In this document: positions 36,202 to 46,960 of the stretch, piece after piece
How positions within the stretch are numbered: the first letter of the stretch is position 1
How the letters are laid out: every line of letters starts with the position of its first letter
Assembly (NCBI GenBank): GCA_963766005.1
Contig: CAVXYG010000008.1
Coordinates: 186,001 to 250,000 of the forward strand
Source: CAVXYG01 sp963766005
GTDB lineage: Bacteria > Actinomycetota > Actinomycetes > S36-B12 > GCA-2699445
Reading direction: 5' to 3'
Length of the DNA stretch: 64,000 bases
Notes under the pieces: generated by a model
The model's input: only the letters and a program-made list of their open reading frames with translations
What the model was told of the DNA's origin: nothing
Database searches by the model: none
Translations under genes and position numbers: made by a program

Positions 36202-36811
36202 TCTGCCCCCAGCGCTCGCCGGATTCTGGGTGACGTTCAAGACCCAGTTCAAGCGCGCGGTCACCGAGCAGTATCCCGAGCAGAAGGTGCCCACCAAGCC
36301 GCGCTTCCACGGCCGGCATCAGTTGAACCGGCATCCCGACGGGCTGGAGAAGTGCATCGGCTGCGAGCTGTGCGCTTGGGCCTGCCCGGCCGACGCGATC
36401 TACGTGGAAGCGGCCGACAACACCGAGGCGGAGCGGTTCTCGCCGGGCGAACGCTACGGCCGCGTCTACCAGATCAACTACTTGCGCTGCATTCTCTGCG
36501 GTCTGTGCATCGAGGCATGCCCCACCCGGGCGCTGACGATGACCAACGAGTACGAGTTGGCGGACAGCGACCGGGCGAAGATGATCTACGAGCGCCAGGA
36601 TCTGCTGGCGCCGCTGCAGTCGGGGATGGTGCAGCCGCCGCACTCGATGGTGGCCGGCACGACGGAGAAGGACTACTACCTCGGCACCGTGAACGCCGCG
36701 ACCGAGGAGCAGCGTCAGGAGGTGGCGCTGCGAGAGGCTGATGCGCCCACGGTGCGTCGGCCCTCCACGGTCCGGCAGCCTGCCGATCCGACCGCGACGG
36801 AGGCCTCGTGA
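36194..36811 (+). CDS. nuoI: NADH-quinone oxidoreductase subunit I
   Basis: A 205-residue subunit with two [4Fe-4S] clusters, N6a and N6b. Cysteines lie at C54, C57, C60, C64 ('CIGCELCAWAC') and C99, C102, C105, C109 ('CILCGLCIEAC'), the standard spacing. The ATG at 36194 overlaps the end of nuoH by eight bases and has AGGAGG upstream inside nuoH. The tail after residue 165 is extended and charged. Confidence 0.96.
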   Translation: MADLPPALAGFWVTFKTQFKRAVTEQYPEQKVPTKPRFHGRHQLNRHPDGLEKCIGCELCAWACPADAIYVEAADNTEAERFSPGERYGRVYQINYLRCILCGLCIEACPTRALTMTNEYELADSDRAKMIYERQDLLAPLQSGMVQPPHSMVAGTTEKDYYLGTVNAATEEQRQEVALREADAPTVRRPSTVRQPADPTATEAS

Positions 36812-37602
36812 GCTCCCTGTCGATGCTGGCCCCGGTGGCGGCCCAAGCGGTCGCCTCGAGCGCAGGCGAGGAGGCCGCCTTCTGGATCTGCGGCACCCTG
36901 GCCGTGGTCGGCGCGCTGGGCCTGGTGTTGTCCCGCCGAGCCGTGCACGGCGCCCTGTTCGTCGCGCTGACGATGATCAACCTGGCGATCCTGTATGCCG
37001 CCAACTCAGCGCCGTTCCTGGGCCTGGTCCAGGTCATCGTCTACACCGGCGCGGTCATGATGCTGTTCCTGTTCGTCCTCATGATCGTCGGAGTGGATGC
37101 CTCCGACAGCTTCACCGAAACCATCAAGGCGCAGCGCGGCTGGACCGCGGTGCTGGTCCTGGGGTTCTCGGGACTGCTCATCGCCGGCATCGTCACCGGT
37201 ATGGCGGAGATGACCAGCCTCGGATTGACGGAGGCCAACGAGGCTGCCGGCGGCAACGCCCAGGGGCTGGCCTACCTCATTTTCGACCGCTATCTCTTGG
37301 CGTTCCAAGCGGTGGCGGCCCTGCTCATCACCGCGGCGCTGGGGGCGCTGGTGCTCGCGCACCGCGAGCATCTGCAGCCGCGCAAGACGCAGGCGGATCT
37401 CAGCCGCGAGCGCTTCTCGTCCGGCCGGCACCCGGGGGTGCTCCCGAACCCGGGCGTGCTGAGCAGCACCAACGCCATCGGCAATCCGGCTCTGCTGCCC
37501 GACGGCACGCCCTCGCAGGAGTCGATCCCGATGCCGCTTCGCGCACCGTCGAGCCCGGGAACCGACGAGGGGCAGTCGGCCATCGAGCGGGGGGAGGACT
37601 AG
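36808..37602 (+). CDS. nuoJ: NADH-quinone oxidoreductase subunit J
   Basis: A 264-residue membrane subunit with five helices; the conserved third helix reads 'LGLVQVIVYTGAVMMLFLFV', containing the pi-bulge region. The N-terminal segment 'ALGLVLSRRAVHGALFVALT' is also typical. A C-terminal tail of about 75 residues, Pro/Ser-rich, is predicted cytoplasmic and disordered. GTG start overlapping the nuoI stop. Confidence 0.95.
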   Translation: MSSLSMLAPVAAQAVASSAGEEAAFWICGTLAVVGALGLVLSRRAVHGALFVALTMINLAILYAANSAPFLGLVQVIVYTGAVMMLFLFVLMIVGVDASDSFTETIKAQRGWTAVLVLGFSGLLIAGIVTGMAEMTSLGLTEANEAAGGNAQGLAYLIFDRYLLAFQAVAALLITAALGALVLAHREHLQPRKTQADLSRERFSSGRHPGVLPNPGVLSSTNAIGNPALLPDGTPSQESIPMPLRAPSSPGTDEGQSAIERGED

Positions 37603-37902
37603 GTGGATCCATCCGCATACATCGTGCTGTCGGCCGTCCTGTTCACGATCGGGACGTTCGGGGTGCTGCTGCGCCGCAACGCGATCATCGTCTTCCTGTC
37701 GGTGGAGCTCATGCTCAACGCGGCCAACCTCGCCTTCGTGGCCTTCGCCCGGATGCACGGCCAGCTCGACGGCCAGGTCATCGCGTTCTTCGTGATGGTC
37801 GTCGCCGCGGCGGAGGTCGTGATCGGCCTGGCGATCATCATGCTCATCTTCCGCACCCGGCGTTCGGCGAACGTCGATGAGCCCAGTCTGTTGAGGAACT
37901 GA
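37603..37902 (+). CDS. nuoK: NADH-quinone oxidoreductase subunit K
   Basis: A 99-residue, three-helix Mrp-related subunit. The two membrane glutamates needed for proton pumping are E35 ('FLSVELMLNAANLAF') and E71 ('VAAAEVVIGLAI'). The GTG start directly follows the nuoJ stop. Confidence 0.96.
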   Translation: MDPSAYIVLSAVLFTIGTFGVLLRRNAIIVFLSVELMLNAANLAFVAFARMHGQLDGQVIAFFVMVVAAAEVVIGLAIIMLIFRTRRSANVDEPSLLRN

Positions 37903-37903
37903 C

Positions 37904-39849
<1,946 letters not shown>

Positions 39850-39853
<4 letters not shown>

Positions 39854-41508
39854 ACGACGGACTCGGTCTGCTGACGCTACTGGCGGCGCTGCCGCTGGTG
39901 GGCTCCCTCGTAGTTGCCGCACTGCCGCGCGCCAACGCCACCCTGGCCAAGCAGGTCGCCCTGGGGTTCAGCCTCGCCGCGCTCGCGCTCGCCGGCGTCG
40001 TTGCGGTGCAGTACGACAGCGGTGCCAGCGGCTATCAGATGGTGGAATCGGTGTCCTGGATCCCCTCTCTGGGCGTCTCCTGGACCCTCGGCCTGGATGG
40101 GCTGGGTCTGGTGCTGCTGCTGCTGGCGGTGCTGTTGGTCCCCGTCGTCCTCGTCGCTGGCTGGAACGAGCGCACGCACATCGCGACGAACGCCAACGCC
40201 GCGGCCGTTCCGGTCGCGGTCGGCGCCGCTGGCGGCAATGCCGTGCCGCGCGGGCCTCGCGGATCCTCCGCTGCTGCCGCGGGCACCGGTCCGGCAGAGC
40301 AGGAGGGCGGTTCGGTCAAGGGCTACCTCGCCCTGATCCTCGTTGCCGAGGCCATGATGATCGGCGTCTTCACCGCGATCGACGTCTTCCTGTTCTACGT
40401 CTTCTTCGAGGCGATCCTCATCCCCGTCTACTTCATGATCGGCCGCTACGGGACCGGCCAGCGCGCCTACGCGGCGGTGAAGTTCCTCATCTACAGCCTC
40501 GTGGGCGGCCTGCTGATGCTGGCATCCCTCGCGGGCCTGTGGGCGGTCTCGCGAGGTCAGGGCGGTCCGACGTTCGACGTGCGTGCGCTGGCGGAGTTGC
40601 AGATCAGCGAGACCACGCAGGCATGGCTCTTCCTCGGCTTCTTCATCGCGTTCGCCATCAAGGCCCCCCTGTTCCCGGTGCACACCTGGCTGCCGGACGC
40701 CGCCGGTTCCTCGCGCCCGACGACAGCGGTGCTCCTCATCGGCGTGCTGGACAAGATCGGGACCTTCGGCATGATGCGGCTGTGTCTGCCGCTGTTCCCG
40801 GACGCGGCGCAGCGGTTCGCGCCCGTCATCATCGCGGTCAGCGTGATCTCCATCCTCTACGGCGCACTGCTGGCGATCGGCCAGACGGATATGCGGCGGC
40901 TGTTCGCCTACGTGTCCATCAGCCACTTCGGGTTCATCACGCTGGGGATCTTCGTCTTCACGACCCAAGGCCTGTCGGGCGCGACCTTCTACATGCTCGG
41001 CCACGGATTGTCGACGGCCCTGCTGTTCTGCGTGGCCGGCTACTTGATGAGCCGCCGCGGCAGCGCGCAGATCGCCGACTACGGCGGCGTCAACAAGGTT
41101 GCGCCCGTCCTCGCCGGCACGTTCCTCATCGCCGGGCTCACGGCGCTGGCGCTGCCTGGGCTGAGCACCTTCATCAGCGAATTCCTGGTGCTGGTCGGCA
41201 CGTTCACCCGGTACCCGTGGGTTGCGGTGATCGCGACGCTGGGCATCATCCTGGCGGCCGTCTACGTGCTGTGGCTCTACCAACGGACCATGACCGGGCC
41301 GGTGACCGAGCAGGTCCGCGGCATGCCCGACCTCAATGGTCGCGAACTCGCGGCGATCGTGCCGGTGATCGCCCTGGTCATCCTGCTCGGCTTCTACCCC
41401 AAGCCCGCGCTGGATGTCATCAATCCCACCGTGGACGAACTGATGGAGCAGGTGGGCGCGACCGACCCGGAGCCGACAGTGCCACTGTCCGAAGGAGCCC
41501 CGCGATGA
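39850..41508 (+). CDS. nuoM: NADH-quinone oxidoreductase subunit M
   Basis: A 552-residue antiporter-like subunit. E in 'FYVFFEAILIPVYFM' and K in 'FAIKAPLFPVHTWLPDA' are the conserved pump residues. Between the third and fourth helices, residues about 112-156 form a hydrophilic Ala/Gly/Pro-rich insert that is absent from E. coli NuoM. The rest follows the family closely. Overlaps nuoL and nuoN by ATGA. Confidence 0.96.
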
Positions 41509-43088
41509 TCGGTGCGCAAGCGTTGACCGCAATCCCGATCCAGGACCAGCAGCCCCTGGAATTCGTCGCCCCCGACATCGCCTGGGCGGCGATCGCGCCG
41601 GTGGCAATCGTCCTGGCAGCGGCCGCCGTCGGTGTGCTGGTGGAGGCGTTCGTGCCCCGACGGGCTCGGCGGCGCACACAGCTGGTCCTGGTCCCGGTCG
41701 CGCTGGTGGCGGCCTTCGTGATGGTGGTCCAGGGTGACGGCACCTTCGAGGTGGTCATGTCGGGCGCCTATGCGGCGGACGGCCCGGCCAGGTTCCTGCA
41801 GGGCGTCGTCCTCGCCGTCGCGGCTATCGCCAGCCTCTTCCTCGCCGAGCGCCAAGTGGACCCGGCGGGCGACGCCTTCGCACCTCGGGCCTCGGCGGTC
41901 CCGGGTTCGAGCGACGAGCGCGACTTCACCACCGCGGGCTGGCTGCAGACGGAGGTGTGGCCGCTGCTGCTCTTCGCAGTTGGCGGGATGTTGCTGTTCG
42001 TCGCGTCCAACGACCTGCTGACCATGTTCGTCGCGCTGGAGATCATGTCGCTGCCGCTGTACCTGCTGACCGGCATGGCCCGGCGGCGACGCCTGTTGTC
42101 GCAAGAGGCGGCGCTGAAGTACTTCATCCTCGGGGCGTTCTCCTCGGCGTTCTTCATCTACGGCGCCGCGCTGCTGTACGGATTCGCGGGCTCGGTGCGC
42201 CTCGGCGACATCCTCAACGCGCTCTCCGCCCAGCCGGGCGAGAACGGTTTGGTGCTGGCCGGTGCGGCAGTGCTCCTGGTCGGCCTGCTGTTCAAGGTGG
42301 CGGCGGTGCCGTTCCACGCCTGGACGCCCGACGTCTATCAGGGCGCTCCGACCGTCGTGACCGGGTTCATGGCGGCTGGCGTGAAGGTGGCGGCCTTCGG
42401 GGCACTGCTGCGCGTCATGTACGTTGCCCTCGCCGGCGTCGAATGGGATCTGGTCCCGGTGCTGCTCGTCGTCGCCACGATCACGTTCTTCGTCGGCTCG
42501 ATCGTCGCGCTGTCCCAGCCCGACATCAAGCGCATGCTCGCCTACTCCTCGATCGCGCACGCGGGCTTCCTGCTCCTCGGTGTCGCAGCGCTGAGCCGGG
42601 CGGGCCTGGCGGCAACGCTGTTCTACCTCGCTGCCTACGCTTTCGCCACGCTCGGTGCATTCGCGATCATCTCGCTGGTTCGCGATGCGAACGGGGAGGC
42701 CACGCGGCTGTCGCAGTGGGCTGGGCTGGGCCGGCGCAGCCCGATGGTTGCCGGGGCCTTCGCGCTGTTCCTCCTGGCGTTCGCCGGGATTCCGCTCACC
42801 AGCGGCTTCATCGGCAAGTTCTCCGTGTTCTCGGCCAGTGTGGATGCCGGGGATGGCGTGTTCGTGGTGCTCGCGGTGCTCGCGAGCGCGGTGGCGGCGT
42901 TCTTCTACGCGCGCGTGATCGTGCTCATGTTCTTCACCGCCCCCACGACCGACGATGTGCGCGTCGTCGTGCCGAGCGCGTTCACGGCAGTCGGGCTGGG
43001 GGCGACGATCGCGATCACCGTTGTCCTCGGCGTGTTTCCCGAACCGCTGCTGGAGCTGGCCAACCAGGCCGACTTGTTCGTGCGGTAG
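41505..43088 (+). CDS. nuoN: NADH-quinone oxidoreductase subunit N
   Basis: A 527-residue antiporter-like subunit and the last gene of the operon. 'FVALEIMSLPLYLL' carries the conserved glutamate and 'GLLFKVAAVPFHAWTPDVYQ' the conserved lysine; 'QPDIKRMLAYSSIAHAGFL' is typical. An extra hydrophilic loop (about residues 118-145) lies after the third helix. The stop at 43088 is 66 nt before the prenyl synthase start. Confidence 0.96.
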   Translation: MIGAQALTAIPIQDQQPLEFVAPDIAWAAIAPVAIVLAAAAVGVLVEAFVPRRARRRTQLVLVPVALVAAFVMVVQGDGTFEVVMSGAYAADGPARFLQGVVLAVAAIASLFLAERQVDPAGDAFAPRASAVPGSSDERDFTTAGWLQTEVWPLLLFAVGGMLLFVASNDLLTMFVALEIMSLPLYLLTGMARRRRLLSQEAALKYFILGAFSSAFFIYGAALLYGFAGSVRLGDILNALSAQPGENGLVLAGAAVLLVGLLFKVAAVPFHAWTPDVYQGAPTVVTGFMAAGVKVAAFGALLRVMYVALAGVEWDLVPVLLVVATITFFVGSIVALSQPDIKRMLAYSSIAHAGFLLLGVAALSRAGLAATLFYLAAYAFATLGAFAIISLVRDANGEATRLSQWAGLGRRSPMVAGAFALFLLAFAGIPLTSGFIGKFSVFSASVDAGDGVFVVLAVLASAVAAFFYARVIVLMFFTAPTTDDVRVVVPSAFTAVGLGATIAITVVLGVFPEPLLELANQADLFVR

Positions 43089-43095
43089 GCGCCCG

Positions 43096-43101
43096 TAGCA
43101 T
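43096..43101 (+). promoter_or_regulatory. Possible -10 element for the polyprenyl synthase gene
   Basis: TAGCAT, just after the nuoN stop, about 50 nt before the GTG start, which itself has GAGAGG upstream. No clear -35. Read-through from nuoN is an alternative. Confidence 0.25.
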
Positions 43102-43154
43102 GGAAACGCGGGGCATCGTCGATCCCCGGACGGCCGTCAGCGAGAGGTGGTGCC

Positions 43155-44186
43155 GTGGTTGTTCAGGCTGACACCTCCAACGGGGTGCTCACCCCCGACG
43201 CGGCAGTCTCGCTCGCCTCGGTCGACGCCGACCTCGCGGCGCAGCTCAACCGCGGGATGGCGCAGGTGGAGCGGAGCCTCCTCGCAGCGACCGAGGCCGA
43301 TGATCCCTTCATCGCCGAGGCCGCCGGCCATCTCGCGGCCGCCGGCGGCAAGAGGTTCCGGCCCCTGCTGGTCCTCCTGGCCTCCCAGTTCGGGGACCCG
43401 GACGCACCCGGGGTGATCCCGGCAGCGGTGGTCGTCGAACTGACCCACCTGGCCACGCTCTACCACGACGACGTGATGGACGAGGCGCCCCGCCGCCGGG
43501 GCGCGGTGTCGGCGAACGAGCGGTGGGGCAATGCCGTGGCCATCCTCACCGGGGACTACCTGTTCGCCCGGGCTTCGGAGATTCTGGCCGATCTCGGGCC
43601 CGAGGCGGTCCGGCTGCAGGCCACGACGTTCCAGCGCCTGTGCTCCGGCCAGATCCGCGAGACGATCGGCTCGGGGCCGCACGACGATCCGATCGCTCAC
43701 CATCTGTCCGTGCTGGCGGATAAGACCGGCTCCCTGATCGCCACCTCGGCCCGCTTCGGCGCCATGCTCGCCGGTGCTCCCGCCGAGGACACCGATGCGC
43801 TGACCCGGTTCGGTGAGCGGATCGGCGTTGCCTTCCAGCTGGCCGATGACCTGGTCGACATCCTGACACCGGCCGACGCGAGCGGCAAGACCCCGGGCAC
43901 CGACCTGCGCGAGGGTGTGCTCACGCTCGCTGGGCTGTATGCCCTGCGCTCAGACAGCCGCAGCGATGGCCGGCTGCAGGAACTGCTGCGGCGGCCGCTG
44001 TCCGACGATCGTGAGCACGCCGAGGCTCTGGCGCTGCTGCGCGAGCACGAGGCGGTGACGCTGGCGCGGGTTGAGGCTCGCCGCTGGGCCGACGACGCCC
44101 GGCGTCAACTCGACTCCCTGCCGCCCGCGGCGAGCAGGGAGGCGCTGTACCGGCTGTGCGACTACGTCGTCGGCCGAACCGCGTAG
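43155..44186 (+). CDS. Trans-polyprenyl diphosphate synthase (menaquinone side chain)
   Basis: A 343-residue E-type prenyl diphosphate synthase. The first aspartate-rich motif is 'YHDDVMDEAPRRR' (D105, D106, D109) and the second 'LADDLVDIL', preceded by the GKRFRP IPP-binding segment. Residues before the first motif are small/medium ('LATL'), so a long chain (hepta- to nonaprenyl) is plausible, but length is not proven. Its position next to nuo and the men genes, as with grcC1/hepT in mycobacteria, points to supplying MenA with the menaquinone tail. GTG start with GAGAGG upstream. Confidence 0.9.
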   Translation: MVVQADTSNGVLTPDAAVSLASVDADLAAQLNRGMAQVERSLLAATEADDPFIAEAAGHLAAAGGKRFRPLLVLLASQFGDPDAPGVIPAAVVVELTHLATLYHDDVMDEAPRRRGAVSANERWGNAVAILTGDYLFARASEILADLGPEAVRLQATTFQRLCSGQIRETIGSGPHDDPIAHHLSVLADKTGSLIATSARFGAMLAGAPAEDTDALTRFGERIGVAFQLADDLVDILTPADASGKTPGTDLREGVLTLAGLYALRSDSRSDGRLQELLRRPLSDDREHAEALALLREHEAVTLARVEARRWADDARRQLDSLPPAASREALYRLCDYVVGRTA

Positions 44187-44224
44187 CCGGCGCCGGGACC
44201 GATCCGGTCGACCGGGCGACTGCG

Positions 44225-44230
44225 TATGCT
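44225..44230 (+). promoter_or_regulatory. Possible -10 element for the zinc dehydrogenase gene
   Basis: TATGCT, a good TANNNT match, about 75 nt before the GTG at 44305, which is preceded by GAAGGGAG. No clear -35. Confidence 0.3.
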
Positions 44231-44304
44231 GACCGACAGCGACCCGCGTCGATGCGCACGTGGGGCGTGCGGACCGTCCCGGTCCGCAGCGAAGGGAGAG
44301 CCGC

Positions 44305-45561
44305 GTGCACGCCGTCGTCGCCGACCTGTCCACGCGCCGCTATCTCTTCACCGCCGCCGCTCAGCGACTGCCTCGGGGCCGGGGGAGGCGCGCCGGGTGG
44401 GGGCCGGGCGGGTTGCTGCGGCTGGCCGAGGACGCTGCGGCTCCCGTGCTGCCCCGCGCTCGGGGTTGGGTCCGGCTGCGACCGGAACTTGCGGGCATCT
44501 GCGGCAGCGACATCGGCATTGCCCACGCCAAGTCGTCCTTCGTGCTGTCGGCTTTCTACACCGCGCCCGTTCAGGTGCCCGGCCACGAGATCGTCGCCGT
44601 CGTGGCCGAGGTCGGGCCGGGGGTGAGCACGGTCGCGCCGGGCGACCGCGTCGTCGTCGATCCGGTGTTCGCCTGCCGTCAGCGTGGCTTCGATCCGGTG
44701 TGCCGGGCCTGCGCTGAGGGGCGGCCCGACGTCTGCGAGCGGTTCGACGAACCCGGCGACACCGGGTGCCGCGCGCCCACGATCGGCTTCGACGCCGCCG
44801 TGGGCGGTGGCTGGGGAGAGGAGTGCATCGCCCACGAGTCCCAGTTGTATCCCGTGGGCTCGATCCCGTCGCGCCGCGCCGTGCTGGCCGAGCCGGCGAC
44901 CATCGGGCTGCACGCGGCCTTGCGCTGGGAGCGACGGGGGGATCGTGTCGTCGTGATCGGTCCCGGCACGATCGGTCTGCTCACCACGGCGGCACTGCGG
45001 ATGCTGCACCCCGACCTCGACATCATCGTGGTGAGTCCGGACCCCTTCGGCGACGGCCATGCTCTGGCCGCGGGCGCCACCCGGGTCCTGCGCAGCGGGT
45101 CGGAGGCCGTGGCATCGCTGGCCGCCAGCGACGGCGGTCGTGTGCTGCGGCCGAGAATGACCCGGACCCCGATCCTGCAGCGCGGCGTGGACGCGGTATT
45201 CGACTGCGTGGGCTTGCCGGAGACGATCGACCTGGGGCTGCACCTCCTGCGCTCCAGCGGCACCTTCATCCTCGTCGGGGGCGCGTCCAAGCAGCAGGTC
45301 GACTGGTCGCTGGTCTGGAACCGCGGCTTGACGATCGCGGGCACGATCAACTCCGGCCCGGAGGCGGCACTGGCTGGCCGGACCACCTTCGCACAGATTC
45401 GCGAGTGGCTGGCCGACGACCGGTACCCGGTGGACGGCATCGTGACCCACGAGTTCGCCCTCGACGAGTGGCGCAACGCCCTGGCGACAGCGTCGGACGG
45501 ACCTCGCGCGGCCTGCGTCAAGGCGGTACTGCGGCCGAATCCGGGCTTGCCCCTGGTGTGA
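44305..45561 (+). CDS. Zinc-dependent medium-chain dehydrogenase of unknown substrate
   Basis: About 418 residues, MDR superfamily. Catalytic-zinc ligands are C in 'LAGICGSDIG' and the H-E pair in 'VPGHEIVAVVAEVG'. A four-cysteine structural-zinc lobe is present ('CRQRGFDPVCRACAEGRPDVC'). The nucleotide fold has 'VVVIGPGTIGLLT'. It is about 60 residues longer than a typical threonine or alcohol dehydrogenase, with extra N-terminal sequence and an insert near 'AASDGGRVLRPRMTRTP'. The substrate cannot be told; it may act on a quinone or lipid precursor given the neighbours, but that is a guess. Start: GTG 44305 with GAAGGGAG upstream. It converges with ndh, 15 nt apart. Confidence 0.8.
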   Translation: MHAVVADLSTRRYLFTAAAQRLPRGRGRRAGWGPGGLLRLAEDAAAPVLPRARGWVRLRPELAGICGSDIGIAHAKSSFVLSAFYTAPVQVPGHEIVAVVAEVGPGVSTVAPGDRVVVDPVFACRQRGFDPVCRACAEGRPDVCERFDEPGDTGCRAPTIGFDAAVGGGWGEECIAHESQLYPVGSIPSRRAVLAEPATIGLHAALRWERRGDRVVVIGPGTIGLLTTAALRMLHPDLDIIVVSPDPFGDGHALAAGATRVLRSGSEAVASLAASDGGRVLRPRMTRTPILQRGVDAVFDCVGLPETIDLGLHLLRSSGTFILVGGASKQQVDWSLVWNRGLTIAGTINSGPEAALAGRTTFAQIREWLADDRYPVDGIVTHEFALDEWRNALATASDGPRAACVKAVLRPNPGLPLV

Positions 45562-45576
45562 CGCCCGCGACCTCGG

Positions 45577-46911
45577 CTACGGCGCGATACCGTGCCGCTG
45601 CACCACGTCGGGGGGCGGGATGTACGGTCCGTCGCGACGCGGCGGACGGAAGCGCGGCGTCTCCAGGATCAAGCGCGGTCCGCGATCCCAGGTCATGTAG
45701 CTCCACGCCCAGTTGAGCGTGACCGAGACCCGGTTGCGCATGCCGACGAGGTAGACCAGGTGCAGTCCCAGCCACGCAGACCACGCAGGGTAGCCGGTCA
45801 GTGTCGTGCCGTTGGTCAACTGGGCGACGGCCGCGGTGCGCCCGATCGTGGCCATGGTGCCCTTGTCGTGGTAGTGCAGCACCGTGTGCGGCTGCCCCTT
45901 GATCGTGCGGACGATCTGCTCGGCGGCGTGTCGACCGCTCTGGATGGCCACCTGGGCAAGGCCGGGCAGTTCACCGCCCCGACCGTCGGGGATCGCGGCC
46001 ACGTCACCGACGGCGTAGGAGTTGCGCCTGCCCGGGATCGAGCAGTCAGGATTGGTCACGATGCGCCCGCCGCGGCTCTGCGGTACGTCGATCGCATCGG
46101 CCAGGCCGCTGGCACGGTTGCCGGCCGCCCAGATCACCATGCGCGTGGGGATGTAGTCGCCCGCCTCGCCCAGCAGCACGTAGTCCGCCCCGACCTCGGC
46201 GACCGACGTGGCCAACCGCACCTCCACGCCTTTGGCGGACAGGACGTCGCGGGCATAGGCGCGCAGGGCGGGATCGAACGGCTGGAGCAGGGCATCGGTC
46301 TGCTCCACGAGGATCACGCGCGACCGGTGCACGTCCAGATCGTGGAAGTCGGCCTCGAGCACATCGTCGATGAGCTCGGCGATAGCTCCGGCGATCTCGA
46401 TGCCGGTGGGTCCGCCGCCCACCACGACGATGTTGAGGATGCCGGCGTGGATCAGGTCCTGTCGGGCATCGGCGGCCTCGAAGAGCCCGAGCAGGTAGTT
46501 GCGCACGCGCAGGGCATCGGGCATCGAGTACAGCGGGAATGTGTGCTCCGCGGCGCCGGGGACGCCGAAGTAGTTCGCCTTGGCCCCGACCCCGACGATG
46601 AGGTGGTCGTAGGAGACCGGGTCCTCTCCGGCCAACTGGACCTGCTGACGCTCCCAGTCGATCCCGGTGACGGTGCCCTGTCGGAACAGCACCCGTCGGC
46701 GGCGCCGGAACAGTCCGCGTGCCGGGTAGGCGACATCGGCGGGGTTCAGCCCGCTCGTCGCCACCTGGTACAGCAGGGGCAGGAACGTGTGGTAGTTGTG
46801 CTGGTCGACGACGATGACTTCGACGTCCTCGTTCTCCAGCGCGCGGGCCGCGTTCATCCCGCCGAAGCCCACGCCGAGGATCACCACTCGTGGCCGTTGC
46901 ATGCGCATCAT
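45577..46911 (-). CDS. ndh: Type II NADH:quinone oxidoreductase (NDH-2)
   Basis: A flavoprotein that passes electrons from NADH to menaquinone without pumping protons. There are two Rossmann folds: 'VVILGVGFGGMNAARAL' for FAD and 'IVVVGGGPTGIEIAGAI' for NADH. The quinone-site signature 'AQVAIQSGRHAAEQI' and a C-terminal amphipathic region ('AWSAWLGLHLVYLVGMRN') for membrane attachment are present. About 444 residues from ATG 46911; the frame is open to a GTG at 46941 and there are further ATGs at 46908 and 46902. It lies 50 nt after the acyl-CoA dehydrogenase on the same strand. It co-exists with the proton-pumping complex I, as in mycobacteria. Confidence 0.93.
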   Translation of the reverse strand: MMRMQRPRVVILGVGFGGMNAARALENEDVEVIVVDQHNYHTFLPLLYQVATSGLNPADVAYPARGLFRRRRRVLFRQGTVTGIDWERQQVQLAGEDPVSYDHLIVGVGAKANYFGVPGAAEHTFPLYSMPDALRVRNYLLGLFEAADARQDLIHAGILNIVVVGGGPTGIEIAGAIAELIDDVLEADFHDLDVHRSRVILVEQTDALLQPFDPALRAYARDVLSAKGVEVRLATSVAEVGADYVLLGEAGDYIPTRMVIWAAGNRASGLADAIDVPQSRGGRIVTNPDCSIPGRRNSYAVGDVAAIPDGRGGELPGLAQVAIQSGRHAAEQIVRTIKGQPHTVLHYHDKGTMATIGRTAAVAQLTNGTTLTGYPAWSAWLGLHLVYLVGMRNRVSVTLNWAWSYMTWDRGPRLILETPRFRPPRRDGPYIPPPDVVQRHGIAP

Positions 46912-46960
46912 CGTCACAGAGTCGCCAGCGTTGTGCGACACGGGCGGGGGATCGGCTGGA

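Noticed and set aside
28093..36297. Long minus-strand open frames across the nuo operon
   Set aside because: They have the composition of antisense shadows (many Arg, Gln, His, Asp) and no family similarity, while the plus strand encodes complete Nuo subunits.
43155..44186. Naming the prenyl synthase as heptaprenyl, octaprenyl or nonaprenyl specific
   Set aside because: Chain length cannot be fixed from the residues before the first aspartate-rich motif alone.
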